NCBI RefSeq assembly: GCF_030409875.1
Contig: NZ_JAUFQR010000001.1
Location: 4,526,001-4,590,000, forward strand
Length of the DNA stretch: 64,000 nucleotides
Reading direction: 5' to 3'
DNA from: Chryseobacterium tructae
Lineage (GTDB): Bacteria > Bacteroidota > Bacteroidia > Flavobacteriales > Weeksellaceae
Shown: positions 55,901-63,885 of the stretch, piece by piece
Layout of the letters: each line of letters begins with the position of its first letter
How positions within the stretch are numbered: position 1 is the stretch's first letter
Notes under the pieces: generated by a model
The model's input: the letters and a program-made list of their open reading frames with translations, nothing else
Told to the model about the DNA's origin: nothing
Databases searched by the model: none
Made by a program: the position numbers and the translations under genes

Positions 55901-56000
55901 GGGAATTATTTCTCACGTAGAAGAGCTTAAAGAAAAGATTCCTACAGCTCTGAATATTATCAAAGACGAGGAAAGGGGAAGTCTTATTGAGATTATATAA
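52965..56000 (+). CDS. sbcC: Exonuclease subunit SbcC (Rad50-like ATPase)
   Basis: The 1011-residue ATPase has a Walker A loop GAVGSGKSSVLEAISF (residues 35-50), a long coiled coil of Glu/Gln/Lys-rich heptads and the zinc hook CPLCG at residues 500-504 that joins two molecules. It ends with the ABC signature LSGGQAFQVSLSLALALAES and Walker B FFFIDEGFGTQD. Together with SbcD it forms the Rad50-Mre11-type nuclease of DNA repair. Length is normal and both genes form an operon. Confidence 0.96.
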   Translation: MIPIQLTVEGLYSYQERQTIDFKNLTDAGLFGIFGAVGSGKSSVLEAISFALYGETERLNMRDKRAYNMMNLKSNSSYIEFDFINYENKVFRATRDFRRNSKKFEDVKPNSVAFYENSNGKWIPLEHSNAEAIIGLSYANFKRTIIIPQGQFKEFLELGAADRTNMMKEIFNLQQYDLQNNVSALNTKNRSELDQLEGQLKGFEEISEEKIQLQKDILGEEQKKMVQANETFEKISQTYQQLKNLKTDFDSLQQNRENFNNLSEQKAQMDVLEAQTELYDRTFRIFNPLITEKNRLSKSSAEKRNEKESQIKTLHETEVTFKAIKEQLTALEPKFKGLEQSKIQENDLDLIVQILKFYEEIKTLNERTQKGSEKVAEVEVQRDAIQKKITELSKNIEVLKGQKLDAALLSNVGNWFIQQKNFKKSHYEQVEKIGKNQKQIELIAEELKPFALQDNFKADFASKKETLETQKKEFSQKLDHLKIQKELSRFASELHDGEACPLCGSQEHPHIVEFHDVNTELQDIQEKIKAIEQEIYQLQQQETAIEKILDRKKIFDEQLISEQKGLQQIQKDMENHLQQFIWKQFSPDHEDDFEKKRSDSFALEKKIEETDKAITQERETLEKESKVLEKYKNALETFKLEEATKQKEITISRSHLKILEWESYEQKTITEVEEAYQKLAQSNTETEQQYQKASQQEKDLAPKLAEQKAIVSQTEKQIADLEKEISENQQTIDKALNEHNFTAFNEVENILQQEINIQEVRTKIQQFKIDFETLKKVIEGLELKLKGLSFDDKQFSLAEKQLGEAQAELKQINDAVVTMTAEKDRLEKEYKKKEELLKELTKLQKRSENLKLMMNLFKGAGFVQYVSSIYLRQLCDHANTRFHRMTRNQLSLQLNENNDFEIIDYLNEGRSRSVKTLSGGQAFQVSLSLALALAESVQSNAQADKNFFFIDEGFGTQDTESVNIVFETLTNLMKENRIVGIISHVEELKEKIPTALNIIKDEERGSLIEII

Positions 56001-56023
56001 TTAAACTAAAACTGGTTAAAAAG

Positions 56024-56851
56024 TTACGCATGAAGAATCAATACAGCCTTCACTGATTTATTCAGGATCTCATCTACAGTACTTCCGGAAAACAATCGGT
56101 AAATAATATTATGATTATGCTTTACAAGACATAAAATATCTGTTTTATTGGTTTCTATGAAATCAATAATTCCGCTAGATGGTTTATCATCCTCAACGTA
56201 ATGAAAGGTAATCTCTACAGAAGAAAGCTGATCTTTTAATTTCTTTTCCCCATTTTCTATAGTTTTTGCAGCTGTATCTTTATCCGAAATATGGAGGACT
56301 TCCAGCTTCTTCGGATCAGAAACTTTTAGGATCTGGTTCAATGCTTTTATATCCCTTACAGATAATTTTGTGGTCTTGTAATCAGCGGCCAGAGTGATAA
56401 CAGGTGTTTGTTGAAGTATACTTTCTGCAGGAACTATTAATGTAGGGATTCGCATTTTACTAATGGCTAAACTGGCATTGCTTCCTATAATTCCTTTAAT
56501 GCCCGTAGCTCCCGTCATTCCCATGACTAAAAACGATACATCATTATATTCTATGTATTTGGTAATGACATTTCTCAAAAAGCCAACATCACAAACCGTT
56601 TTAACCTGAATGTCTTTATATTCGTCATTATTACAGAAAGTTTCAGTCCATTCTTTCAAAGCTGATCTTTTTCTGGCATAGTAATCTTCAATAAAAATAG
56701 CGTTGTATGTACTATTGTTAATACCTTCCGTAGGGTGAATGGCATTCAGTACTGTTACTTTCATATTGATAGTCTTAGCAAGGGACAGCGCATACAACAG
56801 CGCATTACCTGCGTTGTTGGAGAAATCTGAGGCAACTAATATTTGTTTCAT
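56024..56851 (-). CDS. Tandem universal stress protein
   Basis: The 275-residue protein holds two UspA domains. The first is complete: MKQILVASDFSNNAGNALLYALSLA, SFLVMGMTGATGIKGIIGSNA (the ATP-binding GxxGxxGxxxGS pattern) and IPTLIVPAES. The second (about 150-275) ends CLVKHNHNIIYRLFSGSTVDEIL and is more diverged. It probably binds nucleotides and responds to stress. It converges on sbcC and lies 43 bp downstream of the phosphate transporter gene. Confidence 0.88.
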   Translation of the reverse strand: MKQILVASDFSNNAGNALLYALSLAKTINMKVTVLNAIHPTEGINNSTYNAIFIEDYYARKRSALKEWTETFCNNDEYKDIQVKTVCDVGFLRNVITKYIEYNDVSFLVMGMTGATGIKGIIGSNASLAISKMRIPTLIVPAESILQQTPVITLAADYKTTKLSVRDIKALNQILKVSDPKKLEVLHISDKDTAAKTIENGEKKLKDQLSSVEITFHYVEDDKPSSGIIDFIETNKTDILCLVKHNHNIIYRLFSGSTVDEILNKSVKAVLILHA

Positions 56852-56894
56852 TTTTTCGGTTTTAATAAAAGATTATTGAATTAAAAATCTGTCA

Positions 56895-58307
56895 CTAAAT
56901 AAACAGATGGAAACATATAAATAACAGTAAAGATAATACAATAGAAACCGGTAAGGTCAATACCCAGGCAAGGCCAATACTTTTTAATGTACCCGAATTA
57001 AGGTTACTTTTACCTCCTGAAGCTACCATAGAACCTGCTATACCACTTGACAAAACGTGCGTGGTACTTACCGGCAATCCCAGAAATGTGCTTATACCTA
57101 TAGTAGATGCTGCAACAATTTCACTGGATGCGCCCTGGGCATAATTCAAATGTTCGTTTCCTATTTTTTCACCAATGGTTACTGCAATTCTCTTCCACCC
57201 TATAGTAGTTCCAAGCCCCAGCGATACAGAGATAATAATAATTACCCATAGAGGAGCAAATTCGGTTAGCTTTTTAAGTTCCTTAATCTGGCTGGTAAGT
57301 ATCGCTCTGTTGGGTTCGTCAATCACTATGGCTTTACTTTCATTCAGTTTTTTTAGAGAATCAATAAGATTGTCAACCTGTTTTCTGAATTTGTAAGTGG
57401 CCGCTTTGTCTCTTTCATTCTTATGTATCAGATTTTCTTTTACATTTTCAATGGTCAGATTCAACGTTTTAAATTCATCTGTATTTTGAGTATTATGGTT
57501 GGCTGTCGCTTGCAATGTATGTTCCGTTGTATTCAGGATAGAAATAATCTTATCGTTGGGAATATCATGATTAATTGCAAATTGAGCAGGCATAAAAGCA
57601 ATCAGGATCAGCATAAAAAGACCTACTCCTTTTTGCCCGTCATTACTACCATGAAAAAAGCTTACTAAAGTACATGTTATTATTAGAATAGCTCTGATAG
57701 CCAAAGGCGGTTTGTCATTTTCAGCCGTCGGAATATGAAAGAGCGATTTATAACGTATTACATATTTAAAGAACCACATTAGCAGAACCGCTAAGCAAAA
57801 TCCTACTATCGGGGATAAAATGAGTGACATACCGATTTCCTCAGCTTTATGCCAGTTTACTCCTCCTCCATAATACCAGGTAAACCCTAAGCCAGCACCA
57901 ATCAAGGCACCAATCAGGGTATGAGAACTGGAACACGGTATCCCTAAATACCAGGTTCCCAGATTCCAAATGATGGAAGCCAATAAAACAGCAAGAACCA
58001 ATGAGGCTCCTACAGCAACCGGCAGCGTTATGAGTGTATCCATAGGAACCAGCTTTAAGATCCCCATCGCAACAGCTATTCCTCCTGTAAAAACGCCCAG
58101 AAAATTCCAAAAGCCTGACCAAGGAATTGCAATAACCGGCTTAAGAGCTTTGGTATAAATCACAGTTGCTACAGCATTGGCTGTGTCATGAAAACCATTT
58201 ACAAACTCAAAAGCCACAACAGCTATCAGGCACAGGATGAAAATAATAACAAGTCCTGTACTGAGATCCGGATCCACCGAAAAAAATAGAATATTATTTA
58301 AAAACAT
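56895..58307 (-). CDS. PiT family inorganic phosphate transporter
   Basis: From MFLNNILFFSVDPDLST (start 58307) the protein has 470 residues and about 11 membrane helices. Both family signature copies are present: FEFVNGFHDTANAVATVIYTKALKP-like at about 30 and GSNDGQKGVGLFMLIL in the second half, with SSSHTLIGALIGAG and VSTTHVLSSGIAGSM. A hydrophilic loop of about 110 residues (about 245-355) interrupts the middle. It imports phosphate with protons or sodium. The longer start at 58367 would add unlike residues. Followed by the stress protein gene. Confidence 0.88.
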   Translation of the reverse strand: MFLNNILFFSVDPDLSTGLVIIFILCLIAVVAFEFVNGFHDTANAVATVIYTKALKPVIAIPWSGFWNFLGVFTGGIAVAMGILKLVPMDTLITLPVAVGASLVLAVLLASIIWNLGTWYLGIPCSSSHTLIGALIGAGLGFTWYYGGGVNWHKAEEIGMSLILSPIVGFCLAVLLMWFFKYVIRYKSLFHIPTAENDKPPLAIRAILIITCTLVSFFHGSNDGQKGVGLFMLILIAFMPAQFAINHDIPNDKIISILNTTEHTLQATANHNTQNTDEFKTLNLTIENVKENLIHKNERDKAATYKFRKQVDNLIDSLKKLNESKAIVIDEPNRAILTSQIKELKKLTEFAPLWVIIIISVSLGLGTTIGWKRIAVTIGEKIGNEHLNYAQGASSEIVAASTIGISTFLGLPVSTTHVLSSGIAGSMVASGGKSNLNSGTLKSIGLAWVLTLPVSIVLSLLLFICFHLFI

Positions 58308-58698
58308 GGTTTTTTGTTTAAATTTTGGAGTGACTGGATTAACAGAACATCCAGAATGTTGAGGCATGAAGCAATTGAAAAAGCATCATAACGAAGATAT
58401 ATTGAATGATCATAGACTTTGGAACATCCAAACGACCTGCTTTGTGAAATGGAAGTAGGGGAGAAATTTTCGTTCTCAGTATGATACAGATTTTGTATCA
58501 TGCGGATCATAGACAGGTCAATCATTAATAGCTATCGCTTTGTTTCATTGCTGTAAAGAAATGAAGTTTAAAAGATTACGATGTTAATAAATGATTAACT
58601 GTTTATTATATTTAAAAAAATAAGATTGCTTGAAATATAAAACAAAATAAAAAAAGGAGACCTTTTCGGGTCTCCTTAATCATTTCTATAAAATGTTA
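58308..58698. other. Intergenic region with a palindrome and terminator
   Basis: This 391-bp gap contains the leader of the phosphate transporter gene, a perfect palindrome ATGATACA-GATTT-TGTATCAT (58481-58501) that could be an operator, and the terminator 58654-58677 of the monooxygenase gene. I find no gene; the minus-strand frame at 58298-58525 has no coding character. Confidence 0.45.
58654..58677 (-). terminator. Terminator of the luciferase-like gene
   Basis: A 9-bp stem AAGGAGACC / GGTCTCCTT with a 6-nt loop is followed on the minus strand by a T-run. It starts 22 bp beyond the stop codon at 58699. Confidence 0.8.
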
Positions 58699-59723
58699 TT
58701 ATAATCCCTGTATAGCAGGTTTCACTTCTTTTCCGAAGAGTTCAATAGACTTCATCATGATATCATGAGCCGGATCACCAATATCCATATGTCCGATAAA
58801 CCTTGTAATTCCAAAGATTTCCTTCATGTAAGCAATTTTATCTGCTACCTCAGCCGGACTTCCGATGAATAAAGCACCATCTTTACTTCTTCCGCCATCA
58901 TACTGCATTTTGGTATAAGGAGCCCAACCTTTGGAAGCCCCTATCCTATCCATCTGAGATTTATAATTGTGGAAATATCCGTCTATTACATTCTGGTCGT
59001 CACTTACAAAAGTATGCGAATGGATTGCAATCTGCATTTTAGACATATCATGCCCTGCTTTTTGATATTCCTGTTTGTAGAATTCAATCAGATTTTTAAA
59101 CTGAATTGGCATTCCGCCAATGATTGCTACCACTAATGGCATTCCTAATTGGGCGGCACTTAAAACAGATTGCGGAGTTCCTCCTACGGCTCTCCAGATC
59201 GAAAGCTTACCCTCATTTTTTGCTCTTGGATATACGGTCTGATTATTCATTGGAGCACGAAGCTTTCCTGACCAGGTTACATTTTCCTCAGAATTGATTT
59301 TCAATAATAAGTCCAGTTTTTCGTCAAAAAGTTCTTCATAGTCATTCAACGAATAACCATATAACGGAAACGATTCAATGAAACTTCCGCGTCCCACAAA
59401 TATTTCGGCTCTTCCGTTTGAAATTAAATCCAGTGTAGAAAAGTCTTCATACACTTTTACCGGTTCTGAAGAACTCAAAACAGTTACTCCACTTGCTAAT
59501 TTTATATTTTTGGTAATGCTTGCCGCTGCTGCTAATACCATTTCCGGGGAAGAAACAGCATAATCCGGACGGTGATGTTCTCCCATAGCGAAACATCTAT
59601 TCCTACCTCATCCATCAATTTCACCTGCTCCAGAATTTCATGAAGCTTGGTTCCTGCATCTCTATATTTTCCTGTTGACTGATCGAAAGCTAAATCTCCG
59701 AACATTCCTATTCCTAATTCCAT
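58699..59723 (-). pseudogene. Luciferase-like (LLM class) flavin-dependent oxidoreductase, split by one missing base
   Basis: The first frame gives MELGIGMFGDLAFDQSTGKY and, after 20 residues, VKLMDEVGIDV. One extra T in 59591-59593 continues it as FAMGEHHRPDYAVSSPEM into the second frame, which holds AASITKNIKLASGVTVLSSSEPVKVYEDF, FVGRGSFIESFPLYGY and SPAEVADKIAYMKEIFGITRF. The restored 341 residues match the LLM family, FMN-dependent monooxygenases or F420-like enzymes with broad substrates. The EHHRPDY motif is characteristic. Substrate unknown. The broken frame most likely reflects a sequencing error. Confidence 0.85.
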
Positions 59724-59846
59724 ATTGTTGATTTTAGTTATACAAAAATACAGCTATAAAATGTGAGATGCATTGATCTTTGATAAGATCGATAATATGC
59801 TTTAAACACTGATAATTTTTTATGATGTTGGACAACACAAAGATTT

Positions 59847-60904
59847 CTATGTTAATAAGCAAGTATTATGAGTGTTTTTTATTGATAAAAATTCTTCTTT
59901 AGGAAAAAATGGCTGTTTTCGTTTGATTACGGCCATTATCCTATGTACTAATTTATTTCTTATAGCATTAAGAATGCTCATTTTATTTTTACCCTCTTCT
60001 ACTTTTCTCAGAAAATAGGTCTTTAATTCCTTGTCTGTTCTTATACTTGCCATGGCAGATAAATGGAGCAGCTTTTTTTCAGTTTTTTTGATTCGCCATT
60101 TTTCGATACACGTTCTTTTTTTCACAATGGTTCCTGATTGATTTTTTTGAACGGAACAACTCCCGCATAACAAGCCAGATGTTTAGCGTTATCAAAACGA
60201 TTTGAAGTTATTGGTAATGATGATTAAATTAAGAGCACATTGAGTTCCGATTCCAGGAATTGAGGTCAAAAAGTTCTTTGTTTTTCCTTAATCTCATCTC
60301 GGATCTCCATGAGTTCTGAAAGCTCATTTTCTATTGCTTTTTATTGACGTTGTCAGAGTTTTTTTAGCGTTTTTTTGAAAAAGGCTTGGGTCAATAGCTT
60401 AAAACACATACAAATCGTGGCTTTTTAGCTTCCCTTAATTGATTTTTCCAAAGCTGTTTTTTTGCAACAGTAAAGTATCACGGGATTTTTGCCAGTACAT
60501 TCATTTGTTGTATAACTTCATCTGGTTCCTGATAAAACATTGCTTTATCATAATAACGCAGAGCATATTCTGCAATTCTTCTGGCATCTTTTCTGTCGTC
60601 TTTTCCTCTTAAATCACTTGCTGCTTTTTTGATTTTCATTGGGTGTTCTACCCAAAGAAAATACCCTAATTTTGAACAGAATTTTTCCAATGGCCGATTA
60701 TAAATCCCAGTATTTTCGCAGCAAATCAAAAGATCTTCTTTTGTTATTTTTAGCATTCTTAAAATATCTTTCAAAAAAGAAGCAATTCCTTTCTCTGTGT
60801 TGGGAATAATCAACTCGCATTGGATCTTATACTCAGAATCCATTACTGCACAATCTAATTTTGATTTGGAAATATCAATTCCGATAATGTACTTTTTGTT
60901 TCAT
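59847..60904 (-). pseudogene. IS110 family transposase, broken by several frameshifts
   Basis: Pieces of one IS110 transposase of about 330 residues are spread over three frames. The start is MKQKKYIIGIDISKSKLDCA (ATG at 60902-60904, one A missing in 60893-60897). Next comes the DEDD-type domain CCENTGIYNRPLEKFCSKLG and AASDLRGKDDRKDARRIAEY (60478-60843), with one extra A at 60486-60490 near ALAKSRDTLLL. The Transposase_20-like part TSIPGIGTQCALNLI and KHLACYAGVVPF follows in shifted frames, then GTIVKKRTCIE and the C-terminal helices to the stop at 59847. At least five shifts make it inactive as written, but homopolymer errors elsewhere mean some may be artefacts. Confidence 0.85.
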
Positions 60905-60929
60905 AACTTTTTTTGGGTTATCATCCACA

Positions 60930-60998
60930 TTGAAAGTCTTGTCTAAGTCCTTGATAATAGGTCTAAAGCCTAAATTTCTATTATGACCTTACTTTCAA
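60930..60998 (-). ncRNA. Candidate bridge RNA hairpin of the IS110 element
   Basis: On the minus strand, TTGAAAGT (60998-60991) pairs with ACTTTCAA (60937-60930) and, inside, ATAATAG (60984-60978) pairs with CTATTAT (60960-60954), with a 17-nt apical loop. Unpaired internal loops lie on both sides between the two stems. Bridge RNAs of IS110 elements have such stem-loops with internal loops carrying target and donor guides, and they come from the noncoding region upstream of the transposase. The structure is visible; the function is inferred. Confidence 0.45.
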
Positions 60999-61260
60999 AG
61001 AAGCAGGGTTCATAATCTTTGCATAGGTCTAGCATCCTCTGGCGCAAACTGATTCACCCTGTTTCTTGTGGATTAATTAATACTATAAAACTAATAATGA
61101 AATCATTAAAAAAATATAGTACAAACTAAAGGACGCAAAGGAATTAAAGATTATGCTATTTTTAAGGCGTAAGAAAATCAAAGATTTTCAGCAAAAATAA
61201 TGTAGATTTTTTGCCACGGATGCACGAATGAATTTATTTGTGCGTTCATGGCGATCATTT

Positions 61261-61352
61261 AGCAGTATACAATTTTATCGCAGATAAAATCCTTGCGCCT
61301 TAAAGCCATATTATATTAAATATTCTTTGCTCCCTTGCGCTTTCCAACACCA
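61261..61352 (+). repeat. Dispersed intergenic repeat, copy 3
   Basis: AGCAGTATACA is followed by the palindrome ATTTTATC-GCA-GATAAAAT (61272-61290), CCTTGCGCC, an AT-rich middle and CCTTGCGCTTTCCAACAC. It is closest to copy 2 at 48183. Confidence 0.85.
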
Positions 61353-61367
61353 ATACACAAACAAAAA

Positions 61368-61395
61368 AAATCCAACCGCAATGGCTGGATTTTGA
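61368..61395 (-). terminator. Terminator of the S9 peptidase gene
   Basis: On the minus strand AAAATCCAGCC / GGTTGGATTTT (one mismatch) with a 5-nt loop runs directly into a long T-run, 3 bp past the stop codon. Confidence 0.8.
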
Positions 61396-61397
61396 TA

Positions 61398-63536
61398 TTA
61401 TTTTTTCAGATACAAATCAAAGTAATTTGTGATTTTCTGCATTAAGTGAACTCTGTCTTTTCCGATCACATTATGCGGATGTCCCGGATAAGCAAAGTAA
61501 TCTAGCTGAACTCCATTATCCACTGCTGACTTAATGAATTTAATAGAATGTTGCCATACTACGACATCATCCTGCGCTCCATGGATCATCAATAGTTTTC
61601 CTTTCAGATTCTGAACTTTATCCAGAAGATTAGCTGTGGCATATCCTTGTGGATTTTCCTGAGGGGTATCCATATATCTTTCTCCGTACATCGTCTCATA
61701 CATACTCCAATCAATTACTGGCCCTCCGGCTACTCCTACTTTGAAAACGTCTGGCTTACGAAGCATGAAACTTGTTGTCATGAATCCGCCGAAGCTCCAT
61801 CCATGGATACCCATTTTATCACCATCTACATATGGAAGTGATTTTAGATACTCAACTCCTTTCATTTGGTCGTTCATTTCTGTTGTTCCCAGGTTTCTGA
61901 AAACAGCCTGTTCGAACTTCATTCCACGATTAGAAGAACCTCTTCCATCCATTGTGAAAATAATATATCCGTTCTGAGCCATATATTCATACCAAAGGTT
62001 TCCTGAAGCTGGGAAGCTGTTTGTAATCAATTGCAAGTGCGGCCCATTATATAAATAAACGATCGTAGGGTATTTTTTATTAGGATCGAAATTTGTTGGC
62101 AGGATGATCTTACCATATAATGGTGTTCCATCATCAGCTTTTAATTCTACATTTTTAATTTCTGGTCTCTGATAATTTTTTAATGTATTTTCAGAAGTAA
62201 GGATATTGGTAGATTTTAAGTTGGATGTATTGATAATATTTCCTACTCTTGGAGTATTTGCATTGCTGTAAGCATCATATAGATGATTTCCATCATTGCT
62301 CAGAATCCCAAAGTGCATTCCTGCCTCAGAGTCTAGTCTCTCCATTTTGAAATTCGTCCAGTTGATCTTATATAAATGTCTTTCTAAAGGAGTTTCTTTA
62401 GTAGAAGTAAAGAAAATTTCTTTTTTCTTTTCATTAAATCCTAGGACATCAGTTACCAACCAGTCTCCTTTTGTAATCTGAGCGACTAATCCTTTCTCAA
62501 GATTGTAATGAAATAAGTGATTATATCCTGTTCTCTGACTTTGCCAGATGAAATCTGTATTTGAATTCGGGAAGAAAGTAAGCGGATGCTGTGGTTCAAC
62601 ATATTTGCTGTCTGTTTCTTCAAATAAGGTCTTTATCAATGTTCCTGTAACAGCATCATATTGGTTCATCTTCATATGATTCTGCCCTCTGTTTAGTACC
62701 GCTACAAAAATATATTTTGAATCCGGACTCCACGTAACAGCAGTCAGATACTTGTCTTTTTCACCATCAACCTTCAGGAATATTGTTGTCTGAGTTTTGA
62801 TATTGAAAACACCTAATGTTACCTGGTGAGATGTTTGCCCAGCCATTGGATATTTGATATTATGATTGACAGCCGGTGTTACTGACCAATCAATAATCGG
62901 ATAATCTGCGACCATTGTCTGATCCATTCTGTAGAATGCAACGCTTTCAGAATTTGGTGCCGGGAAAATTCCGGTATCAATTCCAAATTCATTTCTGTGA
63001 ACGGTCTGACCACTAATAATATTCTCATTAGTCTCATTGGTTATGGCTATGGTTTTCCCATTTTTATTAACAAATAAATTATTCTTTGCAGTAAAAGCAA
63101 AGGTTTGTCCATCACCAAACATTTTTACGTTGGCAGCATCAAGATCAATTTTTGCTGAATTCTTTACCTTCCAGTCGTTTCCTGACTTTTCGATCCAGAA
63201 CATTGTCCCATTTGTATTGAAATACCCGTTGGATGTTCCTGTAAACTTAATGGGTGGAACAGCAGTAAGTTTCTTATCTGTAAATTGTCTGTTCAGCTGT
63301 GTAAGAGATACCAGAGTATCCTGCTTATTGGTTTTTAAATCTGTAGCCAGATACCCGCCTTTTACAGATTGGATATAGGATTTTCCGTCTGCAGACCATG
63401 AAAATTGTGAAATATTTTTCACGGCAAGGTTGGTTCTCATTCCATTTACAGCCTCCGCCATTGTAAACTTCTGTGTCTGGGCAAATGCTGAGCTACCCAA
63501 AACAAGCATCAATAAAGAAAATTTATGTAATTTCAT
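61398..63536 (-). CDS. S9 family prolyl oligopeptidase (DPP IV-like)
   Basis: The 712-residue exported enzyme has a signal peptide (MKLHKFSLLMLVLGSSAFAQ) and an N-terminal beta-propeller (about 40-470) of DPP IV type (EFGIDTGIFPAPNSESVAFYR, WSPDSKYIFVAVLNRGQNHMK). The alpha/beta-hydrolase catalytic domain has GWSFGGFM with nucleophile Ser581, an Asp in HGAQDDVVVW and the His in YPGHPHNV. It removes X-Pro dipeptides from peptides in the periplasm. A TATTTTTG -7 box (minus) lies at 63556-63563. Confidence 0.92.
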   Translation of the reverse strand: MKLHKFSLLMLVLGSSAFAQTQKFTMAEAVNGMRTNLAVKNISQFSWSADGKSYIQSVKGGYLATDLKTNKQDTLVSLTQLNRQFTDKKLTAVPPIKFTGTSNGYFNTNGTMFWIEKSGNDWKVKNSAKIDLDAANVKMFGDGQTFAFTAKNNLFVNKNGKTIAITNETNENIISGQTVHRNEFGIDTGIFPAPNSESVAFYRMDQTMVADYPIIDWSVTPAVNHNIKYPMAGQTSHQVTLGVFNIKTQTTIFLKVDGEKDKYLTAVTWSPDSKYIFVAVLNRGQNHMKMNQYDAVTGTLIKTLFEETDSKYVEPQHPLTFFPNSNTDFIWQSQRTGYNHLFHYNLEKGLVAQITKGDWLVTDVLGFNEKKKEIFFTSTKETPLERHLYKINWTNFKMERLDSEAGMHFGILSNDGNHLYDAYSNANTPRVGNIINTSNLKSTNILTSENTLKNYQRPEIKNVELKADDGTPLYGKIILPTNFDPNKKYPTIVYLYNGPHLQLITNSFPASGNLWYEYMAQNGYIIFTMDGRGSSNRGMKFEQAVFRNLGTTEMNDQMKGVEYLKSLPYVDGDKMGIHGWSFGGFMTTSFMLRKPDVFKVGVAGGPVIDWSMYETMYGERYMDTPQENPQGYATANLLDKVQNLKGKLLMIHGAQDDVVVWQHSIKFIKSAVDNGVQLDYFAYPGHPHNVIGKDRVHLMQKITNYFDLYLKK

Positions 63537-63885
63537 TGTATAAAATTGAATCCGTCAAAAATAAGAAATAAAAACCATCCGTTAAGAAACGTTAAAATAA
63601 AACATTCATAAAATGGAATTAATTAATTGATAGAAATTATTTCTTACCTTAATGGTAGAATTTTGTGATGTGAGTTGGGGAAACATAAAGACACAAAGTT
63701 TGTTTAAAAGAATACATTTTTAAACATAAGGATTTTATTTTCGAGAACATGGATTGGAAATTTTTATGGGAAAAATTCATCATTCTAATGAGGTTATTTC
63801 ATTTCTTATCCTATATCAATGACTCATATGTGTCCTCTGTTCTAAATTTGCATCATTAATAATAACAAAAAATACAAAATTACAA
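63537..63885 (+). other. Intergenic control region between the S9 peptidase and yceI genes
   Basis: The divergent 349-bp gap contains the S9 peptidase -7 box (63556-63563, minus) and, near the other end, TAAATTTG at 63844-63851 (plus), which fits TAnnTTTG and lies 34 bp before the yceI start. Between them I see no gene or strong hairpin. Confidence 0.45.

Larger units (their letters stand above)
59824..61050 (-). mobile_element. IS110 family insertion sequence (approximate limits)
   Basis: The element includes the transposase 59847-60904 and, on its 5' side, a structured noncoding segment (60905 to about 61050). IS110 elements lack terminal inverted repeats and target duplications, so the ends are estimates. 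It lies between the luciferase-like gene and the S9 peptidase gene and interrupts neither. No second copy is in the window. Confidence 0.55.
60905..61397. other. Noncoding region upstream of IS110, repeats and S9 terminator
   Basis: From 60905 to about 61050 is the IS110 5' noncoding region with the candidate bridge RNA. From about 61081 to 61260 is AT-rich DNA with a TTGCCACGGATGCACG-type segment. Repeat copy 3 (61261-61352) and the S9 peptidase terminator (61368-61395) follow. I see no gene in this 493-bp gap. Confidence 0.6.
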
